Positions 46,141 through 55,135 of a stretch of DNA of 64,000 nt are shown here, piece after piece (position 1 is the stretch's first letter; the number at the start of each line of letters is the position of its first letter). The position numbers and the translations under genes were made by a program. The DNA comes from Nonlabens arenilitoris. GTDB lineage: Bacteria > Bacteroidota > Bacteroidia > Flavobacteriales > Flavobacteriaceae. Below the pieces are notes generated by a model. It worked only from the letters and a program-made list of their open reading frames with translations. It searched no databases and was not told where the DNA came from. The DNA lies in NCBI RefSeq assembly GCF_002954765.1, contig NZ_MTPW01000001.1, forward strand, positions 3,051,501 through 3,115,500, given 5' to 3'.

Positions 46141-47262
46141 ATGATTGAAATCAAGAGAATTACAGCAAAAGCTGATATCAAAAAATTTGTCAAATTCCAG
46201 CAAGAGCTGTACCAAGGCAATGATTATTATGTTCCACCTATCGTCAATGACGAGATGTCCAACTTTGATCCTGAAAAAAATCAAGTTTTCAAAAACGCAG
46301 ATTGTTGGCTTTTTCTCGCCTATAGAGGTAAAGAAATTGTGGGACGTATTGCAGCCATTATCAACTATGTAGAAGTCAAAGAACAGCATAAATCAAAAAT
46401 GCGTTTTGGATGGCTGGACATGATTGATGATATAGAGGTCACAAAAGCCTTGCTCAATGAAGTTCATCGTATAGGTAAAGAGAAAGAACTAGAATATGTA
46501 GAAGGACCAGTAGGTTTTTCTAATATGGACAAAGCAGGATTATTAATAAAAGGTTATGAAGAATTGAGTACTATGATAACCTGGTACAATGCTCCATATT
46601 ATAAAGAGCATTTAGAACAGCTAGGATATGAAAAAGCTGCAGAATGGGTTGAGTTTAAATTTCAGCCACCTAATCCTATACCTGAGAAAATAAATAAATT
46701 TGCTGACATCATAGGTAGACGTTATAAGTTAAAAACACTTCAGTTCAAATCAACTAAAGAGATTTTACCTTATGTAGATGACATGTTTGATTTACTAAAC
46801 AAAACCTACAGTAAACTAGTCACCTTTGTCCCTATACAGCAATATCAAATAGACCTTTATAAAGAAAAGTACTTACCGTTTATAAATCCAGATTTTCTTG
46901 AATTAGTAGTGGATGATAATGGTAAACTCATCGGTTTTGCGATAACTATGCCTTCATTTTCTAAAGCTTTACAAAAAGCTAAAGGCAAATTATTTCCTTT
47001 TGGGTTCTTACACTTATTAAAAGCTAAAAAGAAAAATAATAGAGCTGCCTTTTACTTAATAGGTATTGATCCAGAATATCAAGGGAAAGGTGTAACCGCT
47101 ATGATGTTTAGAAACGTCACGCAAAACTTTATAGACTATGGCATTACACTATGTGAGACTAATCCAGAACTAGAAGATAATCTAGCGGTACAAGCATCGT
47201 GGAAAAACTATGATCCTATATTGCACAAACGCAGGCGTACTTATAGAAAAGATATTTCATAA
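46141..47262 (+). CDS. GNAT-like N-acyltransferase, two-domain
   Basis: 373 residues. The C-terminal half has a GNAT core: ELVVDDNGKLIGFAITMPS, then IDPEYQGKGVTAMMF, the pyrophosphate-binding loop (Q/RxxGxG/A). The N-terminal half (FQQELYQGNDYYVPPIVNDE and GRIAAIINYVE) resembles a second, degenerate GNAT fold. Database entries for this flavobacterial family sometimes carry the misleading label GTP cyclohydrolase; I see nothing supporting that. The acyl donor and acceptor are unknown. Confidence 0.78.
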   Translation: MIEIKRITAKADIKKFVKFQQELYQGNDYYVPPIVNDEMSNFDPEKNQVFKNADCWLFLAYRGKEIVGRIAAIINYVEVKEQHKSKMRFGWLDMIDDIEVTKALLNEVHRIGKEKELEYVEGPVGFSNMDKAGLLIKGYEELSTMITWYNAPYYKEHLEQLGYEKAAEWVEFKFQPPNPIPEKINKFADIIGRRYKLKTLQFKSTKEILPYVDDMFDLLNKTYSKLVTFVPIQQYQIDLYKEKYLPFINPDFLELVVDDNGKLIGFAITMPSFSKALQKAKGKLFPFGFLHLLKAKKKNNRAAFYLIGIDPEYQGKGVTAMMFRNVTQNFIDYGITLCETNPELEDNLAVQASWKNYDPILHKRRRTYRKDIS

Positions 47263-47313
47263 TTCTAATTGTGTAATGATTCATCTTGCTAACGGACTTA
47301 CACAAAAAAGATT

Positions 47314-47697
47314 ATGAAACTTACCTTACAACTAGCCGCAATCTATAACCTTATTTGGGGTACATGGGTAATCCTTATGCCCAATCATTTTTTTGAACTT
47401 GTAGGTATGGAACCTTTAAACCATCCCATGGTGTGGCAAGGAATGGGAATGGTTATAGGTGTTTATGGATTAGGTTATTGGTGGGCTAGTTATACTCCCA
47501 TGCGCCACTGGCCTATAGTTGCAGTAGGTTTTTTTGGAAAAATATTTGGCCCATTAGGTTTTATCTTTAATTATTTACAAGATGTAGTACCTTTTGAATT
47601 TAGTTATACCTTAATAACTAATGATTTTATCTGGTGGATACCATTCTTCTTAATTTTGAAAAAAGTCCATACGGACTATAAATGGAGACTAACATGA
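47314..47697 (+). CDS. Four-helix membrane protein
   Basis: 127 residues, about four transmembrane helices with many Trp/Tyr residues (YNLIWGTWVILMPNHFFEL, MGMVIGVYGLGYWWASY). I recognise no named family; homologues are sometimes labelled alkyl-hydroperoxide-reductase-like without reason. The stop overlaps the next gene's ATG (ATGA at 47694-47697), so the two membrane proteins are made together. Confidence 0.78.
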   Translation: MKLTLQLAAIYNLIWGTWVILMPNHFFELVGMEPLNHPMVWQGMGMVIGVYGLGYWWASYTPMRHWPIVAVGFFGKIFGPLGFIFNYLQDVVPFEFSYTLITNDFIWWIPFFLILKKVHTDYKWRLT

Positions 47698-48062
47698 TCC
47701 ATAAACTACTACTCTATTCCTTTATCTTATTATATGGCATCGCTGGTATTTTACATTTTGTTCAACCAGATTTATATCTAGAAGTTATACCTGAATGGCT
47801 GGGTAATAAAGTAATCATTAACTACCTCGCTGGTGTCTTAGAATTAATCGTAGCGTTACTAGCCTGTTTTAAACAATCTAGAAGCACCACGGCATACACA
47901 ACAATAGCTATGTTGCTAGCTTTTACTATATCACATATTTATTTTATACAAAACGATAGCTGTGCAGGCTCTTTTTGTATAGCAGCGTGGATTGCATGGG
48001 TAAGACTAGTAGTAATCCATCCATTGTTAATTTGGTGGGCATGGTCTATTAAAAAGATGTAA
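47694..48062 (+). CDS. DoxX/MauE-like membrane protein
   Basis: 122 residues from ATG 47694; the frame opens four codons earlier, but the ATGA overlap with the upstream gene is the likely start. Four transmembrane helices, with HFVQPDLYLEVIPEWLGNK and AGVLELIVALLACF as in DoxX-like proteins. Two Cys (NDSCAGSFC, spaced by four) face one side of the membrane and could form a disulfide. Function unknown; possibly redox-related. Confidence 0.75.
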   Translation: MIHKLLLYSFILLYGIAGILHFVQPDLYLEVIPEWLGNKVIINYLAGVLELIVALLACFKQSRSTTAYTTIAMLLAFTISHIYFIQNDSCAGSFCIAAWIAWVRLVVIHPLLIWWAWSIKKM

Positions 48063-48125
48063 CACTTTATAAAACGATAAACAAGACAAATGATTATTGC
48101 TTACTCGCACGGCGTCTTTTCCGCT

Positions 48126-48920
48126 CTAATTTTTTGCGTTTCTTCTCGTTTTCTTTGGCTTTTTTTCCAAATATTCTTTCCTTATTCTAGCACGTTCTGC
48201 TAGTTGAATGGAATCATAATCTGCTGGAAGATTATCTTCATATTCATTCCAGGCAGTACGGCCTTTAAAATAATCATAGTCTATTGCAGGTTCTTGTTCT
48301 TCTAGAGTTTCTCTCTTAAATTCATTGAGCAAGACATCTTCTATATAAAAATCTTCAATATTTGTTTCTGGGCTATACTCTGCTTTTAAATCAATATCAA
48401 AAATACTCGCTGCATTTTTAAACCAGAAAGCACTCCATCCACTACGCAATTGTTTTAAAAGTTCAAAAGTGGTCATACCAGTTTGACGATGTAATAGCTT
48501 AATTAATATCTGACCTTCTGTTGTGGTTAATTTTTTAAGCTCGGCTGTAAACTCTTCTTCTACATAGCGTTGGACTATTTTTGTGTACTTCTTTTTATCG
48601 CTTTCATACTCTAGCGATGCAAGCCTTCGATCTAGCTCAGTTAATCGTTCTGCAGCTAGCTTTGCATAAGGCCACACTTTTTTAACCTTACGTTTAATAA
48701 TTTGATAACGTATGTTTTCATATCTACTATCAAATTTTAAGGACTGCAATAACATAACACGATCTAGTTCTATGGCACTTAAAGAGTCACCATCTATAAA
48801 GAAGTACTGCGGTGTTTGTACTGTATCTGTTTTTACTGGCAATATGGTAGGTGTTGTTTGCGCTTTCGCGAAAGCGGAACCCAACAAAACTATTATTAAT
48901 ATAAATATCTTATTGATCAT
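48126..48920 (-). CDS. DUF4294 exported protein
   Basis: 264 residues. The signal peptide ends LLGSAFAKAQTTP, and the AFAKA is encoded by a perfect palindrome copy (48861-48876), so the repeat supplies the Ala-x-Ala cleavage site. The mature protein is highly charged and helical: YQIIKRKVKKVWPYAKLAAERL, then KIVQRYVEEEFTAELKKLT and GWSAFWFKNAASIFDIDL, the DUF4294 signature. Very basic C-terminus (KPKKTRRNAKN). Function unknown. A -7 box lies 25 bp upstream of the ATG. Confidence 0.87.
   Translation of the reverse strand: MINKIFILIIVLLGSAFAKAQTTPTILPVKTDTVQTPQYFFIDGDSLSAIELDRVMLLQSLKFDSRYENIRYQIIKRKVKKVWPYAKLAAERLTELDRRLASLEYESDKKKYTKIVQRYVEEEFTAELKKLTTTEGQILIKLLHRQTGMTTFELLKQLRSGWSAFWFKNAASIFDIDLKAEYSPETNIEDFYIEDVLLNEFKRETLEEQEPAIDYDYFKGRTAWNEYEDNLPADYDSIQLAERARIRKEYLEKKPKKTRRNAKN
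48861..48876. repeat. Dispersed palindrome, perfect copy, at the DUF4294 signal-peptide cleavage site
   Basis: CGCTTTCGCGAAAGCG; encodes AFAKA, forming the signal peptidase motif. Confidence 0.9.
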
Positions 48921-48945
48921 AAAACGGTAATTGCCAAAAGCATTC

Positions 48946-48953
48946 CAAAAATA
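48946..48953 (-). promoter_or_regulatory. -7 promoter box for the DUF4294 gene
   Basis: TATTTTTG on minus (CAAAAATA on plus), 25 bp before the ATG at 48920. Confidence 0.5.
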
Positions 48954-49019
48954 AGAAAGCTGTCTATTAATAGCGATTTATGTAGGTGTTTATTATCTTC
49001 ACAAACTAAATTTTATCAC

Positions 49020-50129
49020 ATGTCTCAAGAAAGCATATTAAATAAAAAGTCTCTAGATTTTCTAGAAAAATACCTGAATACCGCATCGCCTACAGGATAT
49101 GAATGGAATGGTCAGAAAGTATGGATGGACTATCTAAAACCGTATGTAGATGAGTTTATCACAGATAATTATGGTACAGCTGTAGGCGTGATTAACCCAG
49201 ATGCTAAGTTTAAAGTTGTCATAGAAGGACATGCAGACGAGATATCGTGGTATGTTAATTATATTACAGATGATGGTTTAATTTATGTCGTGCGCAATGG
49301 TGGATCAGATCACCAAATTGCACCTTCTAAAAAGGTTAATATTCATACTAAAAAAGGAATTGTGACTGGTGTTTTTGGCTGGCCTGCAATTCACACGCGA
49401 TCGCGTGCGAAAGAGCAACCGCCTAAACCGGATAATATCTTTATAGATACAGGTTGTGAGACTAAAGAAGAGGTCCTAGCGCTAGGTGTTGATGTAGGTT
49501 GTGTCATTACATACCCAGATGAGTTTTTTGTATTGAATGGAAACAAATTTGTATGTCGTGCCTTAGATAACCGCATGGGTGGTTTTATGATTGCTGAGGT
49601 AGCACGCCTGTTAAAAGAAAATAAACAAGAATTAGATTTTGGCCTTTATGTAACAAACTCTGTTCAAGAAGAAATAGGATTGCGTGGTGCAGAAATGATT
49701 ACACAAACGATCAAGCCTAATGTAGCTATCGTGACAGATGTAACGCACGACACGACAACACCTATGATTGATAAGAAATCAAATGGAGAGGCAGCGATAG
49801 GTAAAGGTCCAGTCCTTGCCTATGCTCCAGCTATACAAAATAATCTGCGCAACCTGATTATGGATGCTGCAGATGCAAATGAGATCCCATACCAGCGTCG
49901 TGCAACATCACGTTCTACCGGAACTGACACTGATGCGTTTGCTTATTCTAATGGTGGTGTCCCTAGCGCGCTTATCTCACTACCTCTACGTTATATGCAT
50001 ACTACAGTTGAAATGGTACATAGAGATGATGTAGAAAACGTGATTAAAATGATTTATCAGTCTTTATTAAAAATTGAAAATAATCACGATTTTAATTACT
50101 TTAATAATAAGAATGAAGGTTTATTCTAG
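49020..50129 (+). CDS. M42-family aminopeptidase (glutamyl aminopeptidase/FrvX-like)
   Basis: 369 residues. Metal ligands and catalytic residues fit M42: EGHADEISW (His, and Asp two residues on), ALDNRMGGF (bridging Asp), VQEEIGLRG (catalytic and ligand Glu), TDVTHDTTTP (Asp) and MHTTVEMVHRDD (last His). M42 enzymes are dodecameric tetrahedral cytosolic aminopeptidases that trim peptides from the N-terminus using two Zn or Co ions. Monocistronic, with a strong terminator. Confidence 0.94.
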   Translation: MSQESILNKKSLDFLEKYLNTASPTGYEWNGQKVWMDYLKPYVDEFITDNYGTAVGVINPDAKFKVVIEGHADEISWYVNYITDDGLIYVVRNGGSDHQIAPSKKVNIHTKKGIVTGVFGWPAIHTRSRAKEQPPKPDNIFIDTGCETKEEVLALGVDVGCVITYPDEFFVLNGNKFVCRALDNRMGGFMIAEVARLLKENKQELDFGLYVTNSVQEEIGLRGAEMITQTIKPNVAIVTDVTHDTTTPMIDKKSNGEAAIGKGPVLAYAPAIQNNLRNLIMDAADANEIPYQRRATSRSTGTDTDAFAYSNGGVPSALISLPLRYMHTTVEMVHRDDVENVIKMIYQSLLKIENNHDFNYFNNKNEGLF

Positions 50130-50172
50130 TAGTGGTCCACTACTCAAGTACAATATTCATTTTAAAGTATTT

Positions 50173-50210
50173 AAAACCCTACTGGCATGTACTAGTAGGG
50201 TTTTGTTTTT
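50173..50210 (+). terminator. Intrinsic terminator after the M42 peptidase gene
   Basis: AAAACCCTACT pairs with AGTAGGGTTTT (50194-50204), followed by GTTTTT. Confidence 0.85.
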
Positions 50211-50291
50211 ATAATAGTTACTCAACAATAGCTATAATAAATTTTAAACTAAATCATTATGGCTAAGTTTTAAATAAATATAATCAACCTT

Positions 50292-51476
50292 ATGAAGTCT
50301 TATATCTATTTGTATATTCTATTATTAATTTTACTTTCTTGTAAATCAAATCAAGAACAAAGCCATACTAACTTACCTAAAGATAATAAACCATCAGCAA
50401 CACAATTGATTACAGAAATGGATCGTGATAACAATGGTCGATTATCTAAAGAAGAAACTCAAGGACCGATATCTAGTAATTTTAAAAATATAGATAAAGA
50501 TCAAGATGGCTTTTTAACCCTAAAAGAATTAAATACTGTAGAGAATAGTCCTGGTAATAGACCTCCTAGACTAACCAATAATGATAAGGATTTATCAAAA
50601 GAAGTTAATTATGATATCAAAGCGGTTTCTGTAAATACAGATTATTTTATTTCAGAAAATATAATTGATGGTATTCAAAAAAAGTTGATCGTTATTAATG
50701 GTATAGAAACACTTTGTTATGTTTTTAAAACCAACTCGCAAGCAACAGAACATCAGATGGGTCCATGGTGCCCGAATCTGATTACTGATACCAAGGATAA
50801 AGCTGGAATATGGTTTGACGGTGGTAAAGTCTATGATGTGTCAGGTCATTTTATAGCCAGTCTAGATGATTTTTATAATGATGATAATTGGAAAGTTTAC
50901 CGTGAAAATGGAACCGTGAAATATACAGATACCAAAGAAGGATGTTTAGCTGCTGCAAAACCAGATGTTGAAGAAGCTTATCAAAATTATTGTGTAGAAT
51001 GTTTACCAGATTATTTTAAAGATCAAGTGACAACATATGTTATACCAGTAACACCTATTTATTTTAATGAATCTCAAAGCTTTGGAAGAAATGCTATAGG
51101 AGTTGCTTTTAATGGTGTTAATTATGATCCGCCAGCTCCTACAGATGCTATTCTAGCAGCACATACGATAGCACCATTAGATGATCATGGTGGACATGTA
51201 AATCCAAATGGCGGCTATCATTATCATGCCGCTACAGGTTCGACAAAAGAGGTTACACAAACAGATTTACATTCGGCGATTATCGGGTATGCTATTGATG
51301 GATTTGGTATTTATTCTTTGTTAGATAAGTAAGGCTATCAATCCACAGATTTAGATGAGTGTGGTGGCCATACTGATGAAATTAGAGAATATCACTAGCA
51401 CGTAGGTGAGCCGGGAAGCAACCAAATAATAAAATGCCTACACGGAATAGCAGGATATACAGAAGTTGTAGAGTAA
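50292..51476 (+). pseudogene. EF-hand + YHYH-domain lipoprotein gene broken by two in-frame stops
   Basis: The 346-residue frame has a lipobox (ILLSCKSN), two EF-hand loops (DRDNNGRLSKEE and DKDQDGFLTLKE) and most of a YHYH domain with GGYHYHAATG, and stops at TAA 51330-51332. The same frame then continues as GYQSTDLDECGGHTDEIREYH, TAG (51396-51398), then HVGEPGSNQIIKCLHGIAG to TAA 51474. TDLDECGGHT is standard YHYH-domain sequence, and the TAG replaces the Tyr of the second YHYH-like motif. Two substitutions have therefore ended the gene. The truncated lipoprotein may still be made; calcium binding by its EF-hands is plausible. Confidence 0.85.
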
Positions 51477-51513
51477 TTTCAAAAATTATTTAGTTTTAAG
51501 AAAATTATTTTCC

Positions 51514-51933
51514 ATGTCACAATTCTTTTTTAATCATATTGCGTTATCTGTTAAGGATGTCGATAAATCTGTACTCTTTTATCAAAAAGTATTTGATTTT
51601 AAAGAAATTGAGAACACAGCTTCTAACTCTTCAACTAGATGGCTTTCTATAGGGAATGGAAAGCAACTCCATTTAATACCCAGACCAGATGCTATAATTA
51701 AAACGAATAAAGCTGTTCATTTTGCTTTGTCAACACTAGAATTTGATGCATTTGTGTTGAGATTAAAAATAATGAATATTGAATTTTCAGATTGGCCTGG
51801 TACAACGCTTAAAAATTATATTCGGAAAGATGGAATCCAACAAGTGTATTTTAAAGATCCAGATCATTACTGGATAGAAATTAACGACGACTATAAAAAA
51901 TTACTAAATATTATCATAGAACAAATAAATTAA
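51514..51933 (+). CDS. VOC-superfamily (glyoxalase/dioxygenase-like) protein
   Basis: 139 residues with two beta-alpha-beta-beta-beta modules: FNHIALSVKDVDKSVLFYQKVF and VHFALSTLEFDAFVLRLK. Metal ligand candidates are the N-terminal His in NHIALS, His in AVHFAL and Glu in YWIEIND. Members bind a metal and act on small electrophiles or aromatic substrates. It could be a lactoylglutathione-lyase relative; the substrate is unknown. Monocistronic, just downstream of the broken YHYH gene. Confidence 0.85.
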   Translation: MSQFFFNHIALSVKDVDKSVLFYQKVFDFKEIENTASNSSTRWLSIGNGKQLHLIPRPDAIIKTNKAVHFALSTLEFDAFVLRLKIMNIEFSDWPGTTLKNYIRKDGIQQVYFKDPDHYWIEINDDYKKLLNIIIEQIN

Positions 51934-52003
51934 TTTTTCTTTTGTATTGATATTTATAAATCAAATAGATTTCTTGAGTCTTTAAATAAAGATTAAAATC
52001 ATA

Positions 52004-52378
52004 GTGAAAGCGATTCATCATATATTTTGTTATATATTCTTTACTTTTCTATTTGTAGGATCAGTAAACGCTCATGATTTATCGTTTTCAGACACTTCTA
52101 TATTTACATCTTTCCAATCAGAATCTTCAATACAGCAAAAAGCTAGGTTCAATAAGATTTTTGCAGTTGATTCTAAAATAGAACTAGTTCCTACTAGCAC
52201 CTTAATTGATGGATACTCCTACTCTGTAAGTAAACATCTATTATCATTACATGGTCTTTTGACTAGCAGCGAATACTTATGTCAATTAGGCAAAACTCGC
52301 TTATTAACATTTGATCATTTATCTATTAAGAACTCCTTTAAAAAGGTGTTATTATTCCCTTTTCATTCTTTTTGGTAA
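52004..52378 (+). CDS. Small exported protein, GTG start, unknown
   Basis: 124 residues from a GTG at 52004. A signal peptide (HHIFCYIFFTFLFVGSVNA) is followed by a Ser/Thr/Phe-rich mature part (HDLSFSDTSIFTSFQSESS). The C-terminus (LLFPFHSFW) ends in aromatic residues. Its layout recalls short hypothetical proteins placed before metal-efflux operons in this family, but no efflux genes follow, so I do not assign that role. It may be a leftover of a lost operon. Confidence 0.55.
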   Translation: MKAIHHIFCYIFFTFLFVGSVNAHDLSFSDTSIFTSFQSESSIQQKARFNKIFAVDSKIELVPTSTLIDGYSYSVSKHLLSLHGLLTSSEYLCQLGKTRLLTFDHLSIKNSFKKVLLFPFHSFW

Positions 52379-52470
52379 TTAAATAGTCATTTTTCTAACA
52401 CTTAAGCAAGCTTCTTGATTTGAATCATGATAGCTAGCTGATTATTTATAATATCAAAACATTTCAAATC

Positions 52471-53010
52471 ATGGAAACATCAATGGTGATTATTTCAATC
52501 ACACTAATAATTATATGCATTTTACCATTTTTAATTATAAACGGGAAAACCAAAAAAAGAGCCCAATATTTAAAAACAATTTTTAACAATAAAATACAAG
52601 AAGATAAAAAAGTTTTAGGAGAATATGAGATTCATAACCAATTTGCCATAGGTATAGACAGTAATCAAGGTCAAATTTGTTTTCTTTTCAAAAATGATGA
52701 ATGTGAACTATTTAAAAAAGTGAAATTAAATGATATTAGTTCTTGTGAAGTCTTAAAAGAATCTAAGCAAATAACAAATGGTAAATCGAGTTATGAGTTG
52801 ATTCAAAGAGTTAAATTAATATTTTACAACTCCTATCATATAGCTATAGATCATTTTGAACTATATAATGATGAAAATAGCTTACAGGTGGATGGAGAAA
52901 TTGCGCTGGCTTATAGCTGGCAACAGAAAATAGAACATATATTAACTGAAAGAAAAGCTAATAATACAAGAACCGAAGTAGTAATAGAGTCTAATAATAT
53001 ATTTGTTTAA
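52471..53010 (+). CDS. Single-pass membrane protein with a soluble beta-rich domain, unknown
   Basis: 179 residues. N-terminal transmembrane helix (IISITLIIICILPFLII), then a basic stop-transfer (NGKTKKRAQYL) and a soluble domain with regular strands (FAIGIDSNQGQICFLF, SSYELIQRVKLIFYNS) that resembles a PH-like fold. I know no family. It lies 92 bp after the small exported protein and ends shortly before a strong hairpin, so both may form one unit. Confidence 0.65.
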   Translation: METSMVIISITLIIICILPFLIINGKTKKRAQYLKTIFNNKIQEDKKVLGEYEIHNQFAIGIDSNQGQICFLFKNDECELFKKVKLNDISSCEVLKESKQITNGKSSYELIQRVKLIFYNSYHIAIDHFELYNDENSLQVDGEIALAYSWQQKIEHILTERKANNTRTEVVIESNNIFV

Positions 53011-53022
53011 TCATCCCAATAC

Positions 53023-53063
53023 AAGATTCAAAAGATTGACGACTCGTTAATCTTTTGAATCTT
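53023..53063. repeat. Perfect 15-bp inverted repeat, terminator-like but without a T-run
   Basis: AAGATTCAAAAGATT pairs with AATCTTTTGAATCTT around 11 bases. There is no T-tract on either side, so intrinsic termination would be weak. It could be a factor-dependent stop, an RNA-stabilising hairpin or a protein-binding site between 53010 and 53192. Confidence 0.6.
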
Positions 53064-53191
53064 AACAATCCATTTATAAAACGATATTTCTTTAATTATT
53101 TTTTCATGTATTAACATAATACTCACGATAAACTATATCTTAATCTTTACTTTTATGAAATAACCATCAATCATTCACATAAAAATATCAT

Positions 53192-53716
53192 ATGGACTGG
53201 ATTTACCAATCAGACGACCCAATACTTACAACACTAGCAGCAAGCTTTTTAATATTTATCGCCATTATTATAATTACACGTCTTGTTGGGTTAAGATCAT
53301 TTGCAAAATTTACCGCATATGACTTTGCATTTACTATAGCTATAGGTAGCATCATATCTGCTACGCTCACATCTAGTACAACAGTAGTACATGGAGTAAC
53401 CGCTATTGCCGCTCTATTATTTTTGACATTTATTTTCTCGTTTTTGCAAAGAGTATTACCTAGTATTAAAAAGCTCACCTCAAATAAGCCATTGTTATTA
53501 ATGGATGGTAACCAAATTTTAAATGAAAATTTGAAACACGCACGCATAGAAAAAGAACAATTGATAGCCAAGTTAAGAGAGGCTAACGTCATGAGTTTTG
53601 ATCAAGTAGAAGCTGTCGTTTTAGAATCTACTGGTGACATTTCAGTTTTACATCGTACAGAAGATGAAGATTCTTTACATCAAGATATATTAGAAGGTGT
53701 ACGTAAAAAACCTTAG
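53192..53716 (+). CDS. DUF421 (YetF-like) membrane protein
   Basis: 174 residues. Three N-terminal transmembrane helices with the family motif IITRLVGLRSFAKFTAYDFAF and IAIGSIISATLTSS. The cytoplasmic DUF421 domain follows (KPLLLMDGNQILNENLKHARIEKEQLIAKLRE), ending VLESTGDISVLHR. YetF-like proteins are envelope-stress or spore-germination related in Bacillus; in flavobacteria the role is unknown. Monocistronic. Confidence 0.9.
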   Translation: MDWIYQSDDPILTTLAASFLIFIAIIIITRLVGLRSFAKFTAYDFAFTIAIGSIISATLTSSTTVVHGVTAIAALLFLTFIFSFLQRVLPSIKKLTSNKPLLLMDGNQILNENLKHARIEKEQLIAKLREANVMSFDQVEAVVLESTGDISVLHRTEDEDSLHQDILEGVRKKP

Positions 53717-53756
53717 TCTATAATCATCAAAATATATAACGAAACCACTTTTACTA

Positions 53757-55085
53757 CTAATCTAATATTGAAGTTTTAATTTTAGGAACTCTTAATAGCA
53801 AGACTACTCCTATTGCAAAAAACACCACTAGAAATAATATACTACCTCTCATAGATCCACTCCATTGTGTTACTAGAGTAAAAATAGTCATCCCTATCAC
53901 GATACCTATCTTCTCGGCCACATCATAGAAACTAAAATAAGAAGCAGTATCTGGATTACCTTCTGGTATCATTTTAGAAAACGTACTTCGCGAAAGCGAT
54001 TGTATAGAACCCATAACAAATCCCACAGCTGCGGCTGTTAGATAAAATTCCATCGGTGAATAAACAAAATATCCATAAATACATATACCAACCCATATAA
54101 TATTGATACCTATTAAAACATTGATATTGCCATAATAATTAGAAAGTTTACTTGCTATAAAAGCACCTGCAATAGCTACTATCTGTATAAGTAAAATAGA
54201 AACTATTAAACCCATAGTAGCTCCACCTTCTTCCCATTCAACTTCTTCTGTACCAAAATAAGTAGCAACAAGCATAACCGTTTGCACAGCCATACTGTAG
54301 ACAAAAAATGCTGCGAGATAACGTTTCATTTGTTTGTTATCGCCTAGTTGATGCCAGATTTTCTCCAATTCTTTAAAACCATTTGTAAAAATATTCTTTA
54401 CAGCACTGGTGTCTTTTTTATTCCCTAGTGGCAAGTAAGCATAAGTATATTGAGCAAATCCCATCCACCACAATCCTACGAGAATAAACGACATTTGTAC
54501 CGCATCTATACCTAGTAATTTACCACTAGCTGGGTAAAGGCCAAACTCATTCATTGCCAAACAAAAAACAAGTAATATCACACTACCTACATAACCTAAA
54601 GAGAATCCTCTAGCACTAGTTGCATCTTGCTGATGTGGTAAAGCTACATCTGGCAAATAACTATTATAAAACACTAAGCTACCCCAGAAACCTATCAATG
54701 CTAGAAAGTACATCGCAAGACTGAACCATAAATAATCAAAACTAAAGAACGCTAAACCAATACAACAAGACGCTCCCAAATAGCAAAAGAACTGCATAAA
54801 TCGTTTCTTTTGTCCAGAGTAATCTGCGATACCTGATAAGATAGGAGATAAAATACTGACCACTAAAAAAGCAATCGCAGTGGTGACAAATATGATATTT
54901 TCATTGTTTACTTCTTTAAGAAACTCTGGTACATTACCGTCTTCATAAGCTTTCTTACTAATAGCAGAATAGAATATGGGAAATATAGCACTGGTGATCA
55001 CCAGTGAGTAAACCGAGTTTGCCCAATCATAAAATGCCCAAGCTTGTAATAGTTTTTTGTGACCTCTAGGTAATGTATTTTTCAT
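53757..55085 (-). CDS. MFS transporter, UMF1/Atg22-like
   Basis: 442 residues, about 12 transmembrane helices. Opening KKLLQAWAFYDWANSVYSLVI is the UMF1 family signature. The later SRSTFSKMIPEG and FSFYDVAEKIGIVIGM are also diagnostic; related eukaryotic proteins export amino acids from vacuoles. The substrate here is unknown. A degenerate palindrome (53985-53998) is read as SLSRS. The start codon directly follows the U-run of the upstream terminator, a point treated under findings. Confidence 0.88.
   Translation of the reverse strand: MKNTLPRGHKKLLQAWAFYDWANSVYSLVITSAIFPIFYSAISKKAYEDGNVPEFLKEVNNENIIFVTTAIAFLVVSILSPILSGIADYSGQKKRFMQFFCYLGASCCIGLAFFSFDYLWFSLAMYFLALIGFWGSLVFYNSYLPDVALPHQQDATSARGFSLGYVGSVILLVFCLAMNEFGLYPASGKLLGIDAVQMSFILVGLWWMGFAQYTYAYLPLGNKKDTSAVKNIFTNGFKELEKIWHQLGDNKQMKRYLAAFFVYSMAVQTVMLVATYFGTEEVEWEEGGATMGLIVSILLIQIVAIAGAFIASKLSNYYGNINVLIGINIIWVGICIYGYFVYSPMEFYLTAAAVGFVMGSIQSLSRSTFSKMIPEGNPDTASYFSFYDVAEKIGIVIGMTIFTLVTQWSGSMRGSILFLVVFFAIGVVLLLRVPKIKTSILD
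53985..53998. repeat. Dispersed palindrome, degenerate copy, inside the MFS gene
   Basis: ACTTCGCGAAAGCG: right arm intact, left arm changed; encodes LSRS. Confidence 0.5.
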
Positions 55086-55086
55086 A

Positions 55087-55113
55087 AAAAAAGGGTTCTA
55101 ATAAGAACCCTTT
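55087..55113 (-). terminator. Terminator or attenuator flush with the MFS start codon
   Basis: AAAGGGTTCT (55090-55099) and AGAACCCTTT (55104-55113) form a 10-bp stem with a 4-base loop. Read leftward it is followed by U-residues and then at once by the MFS ATG at 55085. It should end the M48/YtxJ transcript, but it also occupies the ribosome-binding region of the MFS gene. Confidence 0.8.
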
Positions 55114-55135
55114 AAAAGTATATAAAAACAAGCGT

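Noticed and set aside
49394..49407. CACGCGATCGCGTG, a perfect 14-bp palindrome inside the M42 peptidase gene
   Set aside because: It occurs once only, lies in coding sequence with no shared core with the dispersed element, and contains a HIP1-like GCGATCGC probably by chance.
52004..53010. A metal-efflux operon fragment
   Set aside because: Only the small exported protein is suggestive; no efflux pump, adaptor or sensor is present.
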